DNA from: Phlegmacium glaucopus
Taxonomy: Eukaryota; Basidiomycota; Agaricomycetes; Agaricales; Cortinariaceae
Length of the DNA stretch: 64,000 nt
Reading direction: 5' to 3'
Assembly (NCBI GenBank): GCA_015039465.1
Contig: MU130701.1
Coordinates: forward strand, 457,026-521,025
Each line of letters starts with the position of its first letter. Position 1 is the first letter of the stretch. A program made the translations under genes and the position numbers. The notes beneath the pieces are model-generated. The model was not told the DNA's origin, did no database searches, and worked only from the letters and a program-made list of their open reading frames with translations. Positions 33,770-44,945 of this stretch are shown here, piece by piece.

Positions 33770-34243
33770 GCAAGCGCTACCAAGCCCACAGCCATATGGC
33801 TTCTATGTCCCTATCTGCAAGGATAGAAGAGGTAGAACAGCAACCTATGGTCACTATCCAGCCCTCAAGAGCTGGACCATCGTCATCTACAGTGGCCTCC
33901 TTCGGCTCACAAGGCATCACTTATGTGAGTAAGCCCAGAATAGCCGGGACGGCCTTTACAGGCCTACCAGTCGACCCGGATGCCTGTCACTTCCCAGTGA
34001 TTGGAGAGACCTGTGCGCTAGCCGACAGGATTGGGGTGACTAAAAATCCCCTGAACCTGAAAGCGCTGGAGTCCCTCCACAAACACTCGGAGTATGTGGT
34101 GGCATCCACAGCCTATCGTGACGCCTTAAAGGCGGAAGTCGATGCTACAGCAGCATCTACTTCAACTACAGTGAGTGAATTTCCATTCACTGCGATTGAG
34201 CTTGGTCACTTACCCTTTGCATATAATCACTTCCAGAAACACC
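33770..34243 (+). CDS. Copia Gag-Pol linker segment
   Basis: Continues the Gag frame after W1 (ERYQAHSHMASMSLSARIEE, GSQGITYVSKPRIAGTAFTG, ESLHKHSEYVVASTAYRDAL) up to AYNHFQKH, where element A is inserted. No zinc knuckle is seen. Discounting A and one 8-bp duplication the frame continues as LSQQRLEVIVEEH at 35867. Confidence 0.75.
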
Positions 34244-34274
34244 GAGGTCTTTACGGTCCCCCACCCTTTCCAAT

Positions 34275-34575
34275 TGGAATTCCTTGGAATCCTTTGGAAT
34301 CCCTTGGAATTCCTTAGGATTCCTTGGAATTTCTTGGATTCCTCGGAATTCCTCGGAATTCCAATTGGAAGAATTTAGTACTGTGTCTCACTGTAAAGTC
34401 ATGTATTCTCGGAATTTCTTTCCAATCATATTCCAATCCCATTCCAAGCTTTCCAGTAGAAATCCAGTTTTCAATTGGAATCCTTGGAATTCCTTGGAAT
34501 CACCAAGGGACCTTTCCAATTGAAATCCTTTGGAATTCCAAGGAATTCCCAGGATTCCAAATGTTTCCAAGGATT
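34275..34575. repeat. TTGGAATTCC repeats, left arm of A
   Basis: Many imperfect copies of CCTTGGAATT and the palindrome CAATTGGAATTCC. The right arm, 35565-35845, carries the complementary set (TTGGAAACA / TTGGAATTCC). They can pair over about 300 bp. Confidence 0.85.
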
Positions 34576-34649
34576 CCAATTGCCAACTTCCTAATCAAGT
34601 AATTAATCACCTGACTTGTAGCATATGACAAATAAAAGAATACCAGTAA

Positions 34650-34727
34650 GGAGGATTGAACCAAAGACCTTGAGAAAGGTCATGTGACATAATTCCCACA
34701 CTGCATCAGTGATCTACCAACTGCACC
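34650..34727 (-). other. tRNA-like segment, left arm of A
   Basis: Minus strand: GGTGCAGTTGGTAGA (A-box-like, 34713-34727) and GGTTCAATCCTCC (B-box-like, 34650-34662). Mirror image of 35418-35495. A-box/B-box spacing is close to that in tRNA genes with a long variable region. Confidence 0.4.
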
Positions 34728-34777
34728 ATCATTGCTTGTATATATATAAAAACTAATGGTTATATATACCCCTCCCA

Positions 34778-35367
34778 CCTGACTAAATAATATATTCTGG
34801 CACTTGCTGAAGGGCTACTACCATGTATTATATACCAAAATGTTCAGAAAAATGAGGGGAATCCATTGATAATAAAATCACGATGTTATACGCACTTTGA
34901 TACGCAGTTATACGCAAAATACTGCAAAATATACAGTAAAATAATGCGCTCTATGCTTATAAGTGAGCCGAACATGACGCACCTTATACCGATAGAACAC
35001 TACACTGCTAGGGAATATAACCATACTATGAGCGTGGGAATATAAGCCCTTTTTAAATATTAAAACATATAAAATGTGTAAAAACACGCACCAGACATGG
35101 CGCATGCACGTGATTTATATATATTCTGAAAGCTGTTATTAGCACGATTATATCGGTATATGGTGCGTCATGTTAGGCTCATTTATAAGCATAGAGCGCA
35201 TTATTTTACTGTATATTCTGCAGTATTTCGCATATAACTGCATATGAAAGTGCGCATCACATCACGGTTTTATTACCAATGGATTCCCCTTATTTTTCTG
35301 AACATTTTGGTATATAATACATGGTAGTAGCCCTTCAGCAAGTGCCAGAATATATTATTTAGTCAGG
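34778..35367. repeat. Palindromic subelement C, copy 2
   Basis: Inverted arms starting CCTGACTAAATAATATATTC, same as 4850-5285. Loop includes GTATAAGGTGCGTCATGTTCG-like words and their complement, so the palindrome extends nearly to the centre. Confidence 0.8.
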
Positions 35368-35417
35368 TGGGAGGGGTATATATAACCATTAGTTTTTATA
35401 TATATACAAGCAATGAT

Positions 35418-35495
35418 GGTGCAGTTGGTAGATCACTGATGCAGTGTGGGAATTATGTCACATGACCTTTCTCAAGGTCTTTGGTTCAATTCTCC
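35418..35495 (+). other. tRNA-like segment, right arm of A
   Basis: GGTGCAGTTGGTAGA (35418-35432) and GGTTCAATTCTCC (35483-35495), with a CACTGATGCAGTG hairpin between. Not a functional tRNA by inspection; it suggests a tRNA-derived (SINE-like) sequence captured by the foldback element. Confidence 0.4.
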
Positions 35496-35866
35496 TTACT
35501 GGTATTCTTTTATTTGTCATATGCTACAAGTCAGGTGATTAATTACTTGATTAGGAAGTTGGCAATTGGAATTCTTGGAAACACTTGGAATCCTTGGAAT
35601 TCCTTGGAAACACTTGGAACATTTGGAATTCCTTGGAAACATTTGGAATTCCTTGGAAACAGTTGGAATGAAATTGGAAATAATCTTGGAAACAATTGGA
35701 ATTACTTGGAAACATTTGGAATTCCTTGGAAACATTTGGAATTCCTTGGAAACATCCTGGAAACAATTGGAATTATTTGGAATTCCAAGGACTTCCAAGG
35801 ATTCCAAGGATTCCAAATGTTTCCAAGGAATTCCAATTGGAAAGGGTGGGGGACCGTAAAGTATTG

Positions 35867-37540
35867 GAAACACCTCTCCCAACAACGCTTAGAAGTGATA
35901 GTTGAGGAGCACAATGCTTTCAGGGCGAAAGCCAGCATCGATGAAATTTTCCCTAAAAATCATAAGGGAAAAAGAGGTCCGTTTTTCAACATCCTCTGGG
36001 TGACAAGGATTATACTAAGACGAGATCATTGTACTCGCAAAGGTGCACAGCGCTCCCAGCGCAAAGCAGTCATCATGAGCGTCCCACTCGCTCATCAAGA
36101 GACTGTCTCAGAGCCAGATGAACGGCTCGACTGGGGGTCTGAAACTGGTACGAGAAGATTTTTAGATGCATACCGTATCTATTACTCACTCCACCTAGAT
36201 GAAATAGCACCGAGGATACACTATCCTAGAGCAGCAAGTCTAAACACTGAGCTCTTGGATGGTGAATCCGACTACATGCTTGATAGAGAAGTAGCCTTCA
36301 TGGCTGGGCTTGATGATCAAGCTGGAGATCCAAATGATGCTCCTTGCTACGATCATTTTGAGCCAACAAGGCAAGTACCTTTTTCCACATCAACTAGCAG
36401 CAACACTTACGATGATTCACAGCGCTTACTTTGGTTAGCGTACAAACATTTGTATAGTAGCGTAGATAAATTTAATCTTCATGCTGCTGAATGTGCAAAA
36501 TGTAAGGGTATGACATCAGGAAACAGCAATTTCATGGGAGACAGTGGAGCTTCAATTAGCTTTACACCCCATATAAGTGATTTCACACAATATAGTGAAA
36601 TAAGCAAAGTCACCTCTGTGGCCACCGCTAAGAAGGGCGCTGAACTGACCATTAAGGGTCAAGGCGCAGTCTTTGTTAATCACAAAGTACCTTCGCATAC
36701 TGGAGGAACCTCTAGTGTAACTACACGCTTATACCCTGTCTACCATGTTCCTGGTATAACCTGCAGACTCTTGTCATTGGGAAGTCTGTTACAGCAGGGT
36801 TATTCAATGACCGGGACTAAGCATAATATCTGCTTTTGGAAAGCACCTGGCGATAAAACGCCTACTATGGTGCTGCACCCGCATTTGCCTGGCCAAACCA
36901 TTTACTGGTTACATTGCAGCGTTGCATCCGCTAACAATATTATGGCCAAGTCCATTGTTAATTCATTGGACTATGACGTTCTTCATAAACATTTTGGACA
37001 CGCTTCCAAAGACGTATTGAAACAACTTCCAAATGCTACCATTAATGCCCCCAAAGGCATAGTCTTTCCTAAGAGATCTGATATCTGTAAAGGATGTGCT
37101 GAGGGCAAGATGCCTTCTAAGTCTTACCCTTTGTCAGAGACCAGAGCTCAGAAACCCTTTGAGAAGGTTCACACTGATCTCAAGAGTTTCCCTGTGGAAT
37201 CCTACCACAAGTACAAGTATTTTGTCAGTTTTTATGACAATTATACCTCCTATGGTTGGCTTATGCTCTTATGAGCAAAATCAGACACCATTACTGCGAT
37301 AAAACGATTTATTGCAATGGTACAGACCCAATTCGGTGTCACCATTAAATCATTTATGTCAGATGCAGGGGGAGAGTATAAGTCTATTGCGATACTCAAT
37401 GAGCTCAAGGACCTTGGGATAAAAATGTTTCAGAGTGTACCCCACACACTGCAGCAAAATGGCTGTGCTGAACGTTTTAATAGGACAATAATGGATAAAG
37501 CTCAGTCTATGCGATTTGATGCGTGTTTACCGCAGTCATG
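35867..37540 (+). pseudogene. Copia Pol: protease, GAG-pre-integrase and integrase start
   Basis: Frame continues from the Gag side. Protease: FMGDSGASISFTP with the DSGA active site and VYHVPGITCRLLSLGSLLQQ. GAG-pre-integrase: LHKHFGHASKDVLKQL followed by CKGCAEGK, the integrase zinc region. Integrase core: FEKVHTDLKSFPVES (first Asp), FVSFYDNYTSYGWLM, an in-frame TGA at 37272-37274, then IAMVQTQFGVTIKSFMSDAG (second Asp) and PHTLQQNGCAERFNRTIMD (the Glu). The TGA sits where Arg (CGA) would fit. The frame ends at DACLPQS because element D is inserted after 37540. Confidence 0.85.
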
Positions 37541-37874
37541 CTGTACTTTACAGTCCCCCACATACTCCGCCGGACTCCACTGGACTCCACCAGACTCCGC
37601 TGGACTCCGCTGGACTCCACCAAACTCAAGTCCTGGACTGTTCAGTGTGACACCCTGTCACATACTGGAGTCCAGCGGAGTCTGATGGACTATGTGGTGT
37701 CTGTTGGAGTCCAGCGGAGTCTGATGGACTATGTCAGTACTTTTCTGTCCCCCACCAGATCTGATCAGATCTGATCAGAACTGTTCAGAACTGCTCAGAA
37801 CTACTCAGAACTGCTCAGATTCCAAGCAATTCTGATCAGAATCTGACCAGAGTCTGACCAGTTCTGACCAGTTC

Positions 37875-38402
37875 TAGTGATGGGCAGGGGGTACAAGGGT
37901 AAGGGTAAGGAGGGTCAGGGTCAGGGTACAGATTTTTTGACCCTTGACAAACCCTTACCCTTCTGGAGGGTCAGGGTTTTTTTAGGAATTTTTATTTCTC
38001 TGATATCAGAATGATCTAACTGTTGTGTATCTATAAAAATGACTTGAAATCAGGGAAAAATAAAATCCAAAGAGGCCTCACTGCTTTCACAACAATCAGT
38101 AGCCTAAAATACTAGTCAAACCCTCTCTATTTCATTGAAAATCTATTGATAAACATCTTTAACACCCTGAACATATTTTAAATAATAGCTACTTTGAAGG
38201 TTTCTTGGGATTATAAAGCTTGAGGAAAGATTTGGACCAAACCCTTGCACTAAACCCTGCTGGGGTTTCTTACCCTCCAACCCCTCAGAAACCCTTACCC
38301 TTACCCTCCAAAACCCTTACCCTCACCCAAGGGTAAGGGTTTTGGAGGGTAAGGGTAAGGGTCAGCCTAATTCCACCCCGGGGTTACCCCTGCCCATCAC
38401 TA
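37875..38402. mobile_element. hAT MITE E nested in D
   Basis: 528 bp, TIR TAGTGATGGGCAGGGG / CCCCTGCCCATCACTA, perfect 8-bp duplication ACCAGTTC at 37867-37874 and 38403-38410. Sub-terminal GGGTAAGGGTAAGG and CCCTTACCC words can form hairpins. Non-coding. Confidence 0.92.
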
Positions 38403-38679
38403 ACCAGTTCTGATCAGAATCTAGAATCTGATCAAATTCTAAGGTCAACTTTCTTGGATCAAAATATTATCTATTTCAACTAATGTTATTTATTTCATTA
38501 ATATTAAAATAATTAAAAAATAATAATACCCCAATAAGGAGGGGTTGCTGGTCTCATTGTTGTAATCTACAAATAAATAAAAAATAAGCCCTGGGGTTGC
38601 CATTGTTGTTGTCTTCATAACCTATTAAATTAGATAAAAACCCATCATTATCATTGTAGGGGGAATAAGGACATATACT

Positions 38680-39280
38680 CGTTGTCATACATGTGTATCT
38701 GTCATCGTAGGCGCCTATTCGTCGTCATACATGTGTCTTCGTCGTCGTACACCCTTAGTTGTCGTCGTCCATGCCTATTTGTCGTCGTACACATGTAGTT
38801 GTCGTTGTAGGCGCCTATTCGTCATTGTACACGTGTTTTCGTCGTCGTAGGCGCCTATTCGTCGTCATACACGTGTATTTGTCGTCGTACACCCGTATTT
38901 GTCATCGTAGGCACCTATTCGTTGTCGTACACGCGTTTTCGTCATCGTAGGCGCCTATTCATCATCATACACGTGTATTTTTTGTCATAGGCGCCGATTC
39001 GTCGTCGTACACGTGTAGTTGTCATCGTAGGCGCCTATTCGTCATCGTACATGTGTATTTGTTGTTGTAGGCGCCTATTTGTCGTCCAACACGCGTATTC
39101 CTCGTCGTAAATGTGTATTTGTCGTCGTACATGTGTATTTGTTGTCGTAGGCGCCTATTTGTCGTCCAACATGCGTATTCCTCGTTGTAGGCGCCTATTT
39201 ACCATCGTACACGTGTATTCGTCGTCCTACACGTCGTAGGCACCTTTTGTTGTCGTACACCTGTATTTGTTATTGTAGAC
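38680..39280. repeat. 20-bp minisatellite of alternating palindromic decamers
   Basis: About 30 units of 20 bp. Two unit types mostly alternate: one centred on TAGGCGCCTA and one on TACACGTGTA, each a perfect 10-bp palindrome, separated by TTCGTCGTCG-like spacers. Sequence divergence is mostly in the spacers and at CG positions. Lies inside element D. Confidence 0.9.
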
Positions 39281-39900
39281 CTATTATACATAATCTGTAA
39301 TTAGTGAAGGAGAATAGAATGAAATAAAAAATCCCCCCTGGTGAGGGGGGGTTACCATTGTTGGTTTTGGTCCTTGTTGTTACAAAAATGGGTGTGTGGG
39401 GTAGTGTGAGAAACAGAGGACGAAATCAACAAATAGTGTTGTGCACATCACATGTGATCACGTGATCACACCCCTCGCACTGAACAAAATACACGATTTT
39501 GATGGCAACAAGGTCATTGCCATCTAATCTTAATATATTGGTTTGTTGTACATATTACTTGGTTTGCATAATTATATTATTTTTCTAGTAAAGTCAAGTG
39601 ATTCATTTGCTGATCTAACTTAATTCTGCTTGCAGTCTGCCGGAGTCCACTGGAGTCTGGTGGAGTCTGCCGGAGTCCACTGGAGTCTGGTGGAGTCTGC
39701 CAGAGTCTGGTGGACAAGTCCGCTGGAGTCCGCCGGAATGAGTCCGGTAAGACTCCGGCGGAATCCACAGACTCCGGTGGAATTTACTGGACTCCACTGG
39801 ACTGACAAATTTGGCCTATGTCACACTGAAAAATCCTGGACCGGAGTCCATTGAAGTCCACCGGATTCCAGCGGAGTATGTGGGGGAGTGTACAGTCCTC

Positions 39901-40703
39901 CAGTCATGGTGGGAGTTCAGCGTCATGCACGCTATCCACCTTTACAATCGCACTCCTATGGCACGCCTTAAATGGTGTACACCGTTCAAGATACTGTATG
40001 GAAACAAACCTGATGTTTCTCTATTCTGTGTCTTTGGATGCGGCGCGTATGTTTTCGTGCCTCCTGAGAGGCGTGTTAACAAACTCTCTCCTAAGTCAGA
40101 ATACATGGTGTACCTAGGTTTCTCAGAAGGAACCAAAGGTTACTTGTTTATGCAGGAGAGCAATGCTCTTTTCACAGCGACAACCGCTTTATTTGATGAA
40201 AAAGTATTTCCGCGCTGCCCAGACAATCAAAAACGACTGGCAAATGATCCCCTTGAGGGACCAGAAGTTGTCTCAAGTGATGATGACAACGACCATGAGT
40301 CTAACATTCCTCATGAAGACGATGATCAGGATGATGACTTTTATGTCCCTGATTTTCGACCCTCTAAACCTTCTGAACCAGAGGAGTCTTCTGATGAAGA
40401 CTCTGATGCTGAGCGAGAAGAATTTTGCAGACGAAAGGCTGCGCACCAAGATAAAATGGAGTGTTTAATGAGCCCTCGTCAAAGCACGGTACCTCTACCC
40501 CCTCAGACACCACCGTTGAGGACTGGAAGTCTACCACAGACTCCAGGACGTACCGGTGGACAACGACGTGGACCAGCACCTGTTGTGCCTCCACAATCGT
40601 CTCCACAACCAGCATCTGGTTCGACACCACAACAGGATGCGCCTAGGTGCAGTGGTGGTCATAGACAGCCAGCCACAAGGCCTGACAGTGCACATATGTA
40701 AAG
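39901..40703 (+). pseudogene. Copia Pol: integrase C-terminal part
   Basis: Resumes after element D: WWEFSVMHAIHLYNRTPMAR, FGCGAYVFVPPERRVNKLSP, YMVYLGFSEGTKGYLFMQES, then an acidic linker (EDDDQDDDFYVPDF) and a Pro/Ser/Gln-rich stretch. The frame stops at TAA 40699-40701 region because it runs into the inverted repeat of the KDZ unit at 40698. Reverse transcriptase and RNase H are not found anywhere to the right, so the 3' half is missing. Confidence 0.8.
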
Positions 40704-40765
40704 TACAGTGTAGCGACTAATACGTGCCAGCAAACGACTACACTGTAACAACTAACACGGGTGCG
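40698..40765 (+). repeat. Left terminal inverted repeat of KDZ unit
   Basis: GTAAAGTACAGTGTAGCGAC then TAATACGTGCCAG and further to AACTAACACGGGTGCGC. It matches the reverse complement of 59947-60014 with scattered transitions. Each repeat has an internal duplication of the ACTGTA..ACTAA type. Confidence 0.8.
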
Positions 40766-40959
40766 CTCCTGCCACTTAGCAGTGTGATTACCTCTATCAG
40801 TCACAATTCCGTGGCACGGCCTGTGATAAGGCATGGCTAGGGAGGCACGGCACAGGCAGACATAGTCAGCGTGCCGGTGTATTCCCAAAGGCTGGGTATA
40901 CTTCTAGGGTGAAAAAAGATATCACGGTGTACACATTTTGAGCAACGGAAAGAAGTAAT

Positions 40960-41360
40960 ATGGCAAGGAGGCACGGCAAGAAAGCACGGCAAAGAAGCAC
41001 GGCAAAGAAGCACGGCAAAGAAGCACGGCAAGGAGGCATGGCAAGGAGGCACGGCAAGGCAGGAAGAGCATGGCACGGGCAGACGTAGGCAGCTTGCCAG
41101 TGTATTCCCAAAGGCTGGGAAAAGATGTACCATGACTGTCTGGAAGTGTTACCAATGTCGAACAACAGAAATCAGGAACACGGCAAAGAGGCACGGCAAG
41201 GCGGGAATAGCACGGCACGGGTAGACGTAGGAACCCCTGCCGGTGTATTGCCAAAGGTGTAGAAGATATGTACAATAGAAATCAGTAACACAGCAAGGAG
41301 GCAGGCAAAGAGGCACAGCAAGGAGGCACGGCAAAGAAGCATGGCAAGGCATGAATAGCA
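40960..41360. repeat. Left subterminal repeats (GGCACGGCAAAGAAGCAC)
   Basis: Tandem and scattered copies of GCACGGCAAGGAGGCACGGC-like units in three clusters (about 40963-41070, 41170-41220, 41290-41350). Subterminal repeats of this sort usually bind transposase; that role is inference. Confidence 0.75.
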
Positions 41361-42062
41361 ATACAAATTGTGAGAGGCATCTGTAAAGAAAAGAAGGCAT
41401 CAAGGGCATTGGAAGCCTGTTATGGAAACCATTGAGTCAAGATACCTATATGTGCCAAGAGGAAAGAAACCGGCATGTGCAAAATAATTGGGCAAATCGA
41501 ATACCAGCATGCCAAGCATAGAGGTACACGCCACATGAAAACAAGAGAGGATGTACGGCAACCGACCGGGTTGATTCACCGGCATCTTCAGAACTCGAAT
41601 AATGGGTGACAGGCAGAGAGTGGGAGAGGGAAGTTGAGGGCTCAGCTTAGAGAACAGGCTGCGGCACGACAATGGCGAAGTCAGGGAACTGATGTAATTC
41701 ATGTTGGGGGAAATAGTAAAACATCACTTGAAAGAATGGCATGGCAAAGAACTAACGGCGCGGCAAACGAGGCCCTCAGATTCAATCACAGCATGGGAAC
41801 AAAGGAACAGCAAGATGACATTGTATGATATGTGTATACACCATCATTGAAAGTATTTGCGTGTTGAGGCCGAAAGAAAAACCACGGCCAGGGGTACGGC
41901 ACGGCATGCAATGATATACACAAAATAACAGGTGGTAGGTAGGTTCAATAAAGTGTGAGTATATTTCTCGCTGGAAAGCAACGGCAAAGAAACGCATGGC
42001 AACAGCAGTGGGTTGGCACAGCCAACCTTTGCATCAATAAGTTGCAGGCTATATATACTTAA
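41361..42062. other. Non-coding left flank inside KDZ unit
   Basis: About 700 bp with further isolated GGCACGGCA words and no convincing gene. Confidence 0.4.
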
Positions 42063-42770
42063 TTACTCCTTGGCCGGTACGGCCTCAGCAGGATCCTCCT
42101 CAATCCGTGGCCACTTGCCGTATGGCAGGACATGTTCATCGAACTCTCCCTTGTCGATCAAGTCAATGGGCGGCATTGTTTCTTGACTGCTTGCTTTGTC
42201 TATTCGTTGCTGGATGGCAGCCAATGTTTTCTGTGCAGTATCAATGGTCTCTAACTTCGCCGTCTCTGCCATGTAGAGGCGGTGGCAGGCATCTTTCAAT
42301 GTAATGCCATACCTCTCCTTCAAAGCTTTAGCCTCTGCTAAGAGAGCCACAAGCTCACAATTTGACAAGGTCTGCGCAAACCAAGAAGCTGAAAATGAGA
42401 TCAGAAACTCTTCAATGATGGTAGTTGTACCGGGTCCACAGGAGCCATCACGGTCCCGGCATTAATATATGATGCTGGCAAGCCATGTTTAATGTGTGGC
42501 TGTTTCAATGGACCGGCGAAGAACAATTTGTGAAGGGATCGATATGACAGAGGTAAGACACACTTCACTAGAAACATGATCAACATGTAATACACTCTTC
42601 ATGTGATGAGCATCGAATGCTGTATGAGTTGCCATGACAAGAAATTCCGGCACGGCAAAGCAGGATCCATCACGCGCATGGTGAAAGGTATATCCAGTGG
42701 GTAGGTCATGGGAAGATAAGGCTGTGGGTGGTGTAGGGTCTTCCGGCATGACATTGATCATGGACTTCAT
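42063..42770 (-). CDS. KDZ passenger gene 1, unknown
   Basis: ATG 42770 gives MKSMINVMPEDPTPPTALSS and FLVMATHTAFDAHHMK. After one or more introns the last exon (to 42063) reads SWFAQTLSNCELVALLAEAK, ALKERYGITLKDACHRLYMA and KWPRIEEDPAEAVPAKE. The second half looks like a coiled coil. No domain recognised. It is divergent from passenger gene 2, with starts only 163 bp apart, so they probably share a promoter region. Confidence 0.5.
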
Positions 42771-42932
42771 TGATGTTGCTGATAAAGCTGATCTTCGTTG
42801 ATTGTAGGATGTGTGGGAATTAAATCACGTGATTGTTGATCGAACTCCAAAGGAGGGTTTGTAAAATTTTCTTCCTTCAGAACCTGCCGCATTAAAACTT
42901 TGCCGTCTTAACACTGCCGCTGCTTACTATCA

Positions 42933-44914
42933 ATGTCTACTACACCAGAGCAAGTCACTGCCTCTCTTGAACACTTGGACCAAAAAGTCAGAGGAGGGAT
43001 AGAAAATGGTAACCTTGAAGAGGTCATGGCCGACATAAGTCCAGAGCTTGTAAGTCAATACAATATGTACATTATTAATATTTACCAAATTTCTTTCAGA
43101 GAGCCGTGTTGGAACTACAAACAACGGCAACTGGACGACTCGCCGAGGCATTTTCCCGACCCCTCTATTTGTTCAGATTTGTTTTGAAATGGATGACCAA
43201 TCAAAAGGATGCAGACTTTCTCGAGCAACAGAAGGTCTCCCTGGCAAAATGGGACAAGAAGAAGGGAAAGGGTATGGCCATTTTATCCCAACAAGCTCTA
43301 ACTAACCATCACTTCAGCTCCAGCAGGAATGACGCAGCGGCCAGAAACTCAACCACACGGCACGGCCAGCGAGACGTCTGGCATGGCACAGATGAGACCC
43401 ATTGCCACCCCATCCACTGCCCTTTTTCCGACGACTCCCACCACTGCCACCATTCGACCGGCAGACGCAATTGTGATGGCAGCGAGGCAGCCGCCGGCCA
43501 GAACACCTGTCCGGCGGCCACTCACACACGCTGCTGGGGACACAAGGATGGACCATCCCCAACAATCACCTGTCCCAGAGGTCCCAAGTGCAGGACCAAG
43601 TCGTCCACAAACTGACCTGCCGGCCGGTCGTACCTTCGGCAAAATTGAGGACTCAGAAGAACATTCAAGCCCTGAACGTCCTCCACAGCCAATTGCAGGT
43701 CCTAGCCGTCGAATGCCGGTGATTCATGTTCAGCGGCCGGTCAATCCCAAGGCTATGGAGGTAGATGATGAGGAATCAGAATATGCGGCACATCAACAAT
43801 CCAGGAAGCGGCGCCAGGAGGGGACAGAGATGGAAGAAAGTGAAGAAGAAATGGAAGAAATGGAAGAAACGATGAAACAACTTGAAAAAGTTCACCGGCC
43901 GCTAAAATCCATCCGCCAGCCAGCTCAACCAACTGGCCGGTATCTCGACCCTCCATGCTTGAACTGTAGTAGACGGGGATCCCACTGTGAGAAGGATGCC
44001 TTGAGTGCAGCTTGTGTGCACTGCTATATTGGGAAGAATCAGTGTGACTATGGGGCTCGTCGCCGGCTCCAGTCAAAGTCCAGAAAGGCAAAGGGTACGC
44101 AGCTGGCCAAACGGGCTCTGCGTCATGAGGTTGAGAGTGAGGAGGAGATGAGTGGAAATATCACCCAAGCACCGGCTACTCGAAGGCGCATGGCAAAAAG
44201 AGTGAAGACTGCCGCCTATATTGAAGATAGCAATGATTGCCAACCATCCAGATTTGACACGGCTCCCCCTCCACCACCAAGCCGAAGTCCGTCACCAGCT
44301 GCTCGCCGTTCAGCATTAGGTAGGATCAACGGCCCCATTGCTACGGCTGGCAAGAATGAAGGACCTAGGGGACGTCGATATTGTAAGTCCTTCCACTCAC
44401 ACAAGGAGCCATAGCTGACTGAAATGTAGCTCGACGGCAAGCACCAACGGCCGGCAACCCCTCAGCCCTCACAACAGTACTCGAGCGCATTGACGAGCTG
44501 GAGAGACAGGCCGCCAGGATGCGACATCACATCGACGATATACAGGAATTCCTTCACGTCGAAGATGACGCTGCTCAGCCAGCTGTATTCCGGCCAGTGG
44601 CATGGCAATGCGAAGCGGATGACGAGATGGCCATGGCTCTAGATCGTATTGAAGCATTGGAGATACAATTTCCATCCATCCAAGATTCCATTAGGAGTCT
44701 TCAAGAACATACCGGCCTGCCAGAAGGCTATTACTTCCGGCTACCTTACCGATGGGAGGGTCCCCCGCCCAGCACCTGCCGCGTCAGTGTTGAACCTGAC
44801 GATTCTCACCCAATTGTAGTAACCGTGACTGGCCCGGCTGGCCAGGTTGCCTCGCTTTCCGACCTGGGGGCAGAGCCTGCAAGCCAAGAGACACCGGCGA
44901 AGGAGGATGTCAAT

Positions 44915-44945
<31 letters not shown>

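Larger units (their letters stand above)
34244..35866. mobile_element. Foldback hAT-like element A
   Basis: 1623 bp, ends GAGGTCTTTACGGTCCCCCA and, reversed, CAATACTTTACGGTCCCCCA, with a perfect 8-bp duplication GAAACACC at 34236-34243 and 35867-35874. Almost the whole unit is one long inverted repeat. From outside in, each arm holds tandem TTGGAATTCC words, a tRNA-like A-box/B-box pair, and subelement C. No transposase. Termini resemble those of the element at 37541-39900. Confidence 0.9.
37541..39900. mobile_element. hAT-like element D inserted in integrase
   Basis: 2360 bp, ends CTGTACTTTACAGTCCCCCA and, reversed, GAGGACTGTACACTCCCCCA, then CATACTCCGC on both. Perfect 8-bp duplication CAGTCATG at 37533-37540 and 39901-39908. 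Discounting D and one CAGTCATG, the integrase frame reads straight through (..LPQSWWEFSV). Sub-terminal regions are imperfect GGACTCCRCYGG repeats. No transposase frame. Contains MITE E and a minisatellite. Confidence 0.9.

Noticed and set aside
37890..38370. Telomere-like GGGTAA repeats
   Set aside because: Only short GGGTAAGGGTAAGG runs in both orientations near the ends of MITE E; they are subterminal hairpins, not a telomeric array of TTAGGG.
38680..39280. CRISPR-like regular spacing
   Set aside because: Units are contiguous 20-bp tandem repeats without unique spacers, inside a transposon of a eukaryote. It is a minisatellite.
40837..41409. Overlapping minus-strand open frames rich in CRASLPC-type peptides
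   Set aside because: Products of the GGCACGGCAAAG subterminal repeats, open in several frames at once.
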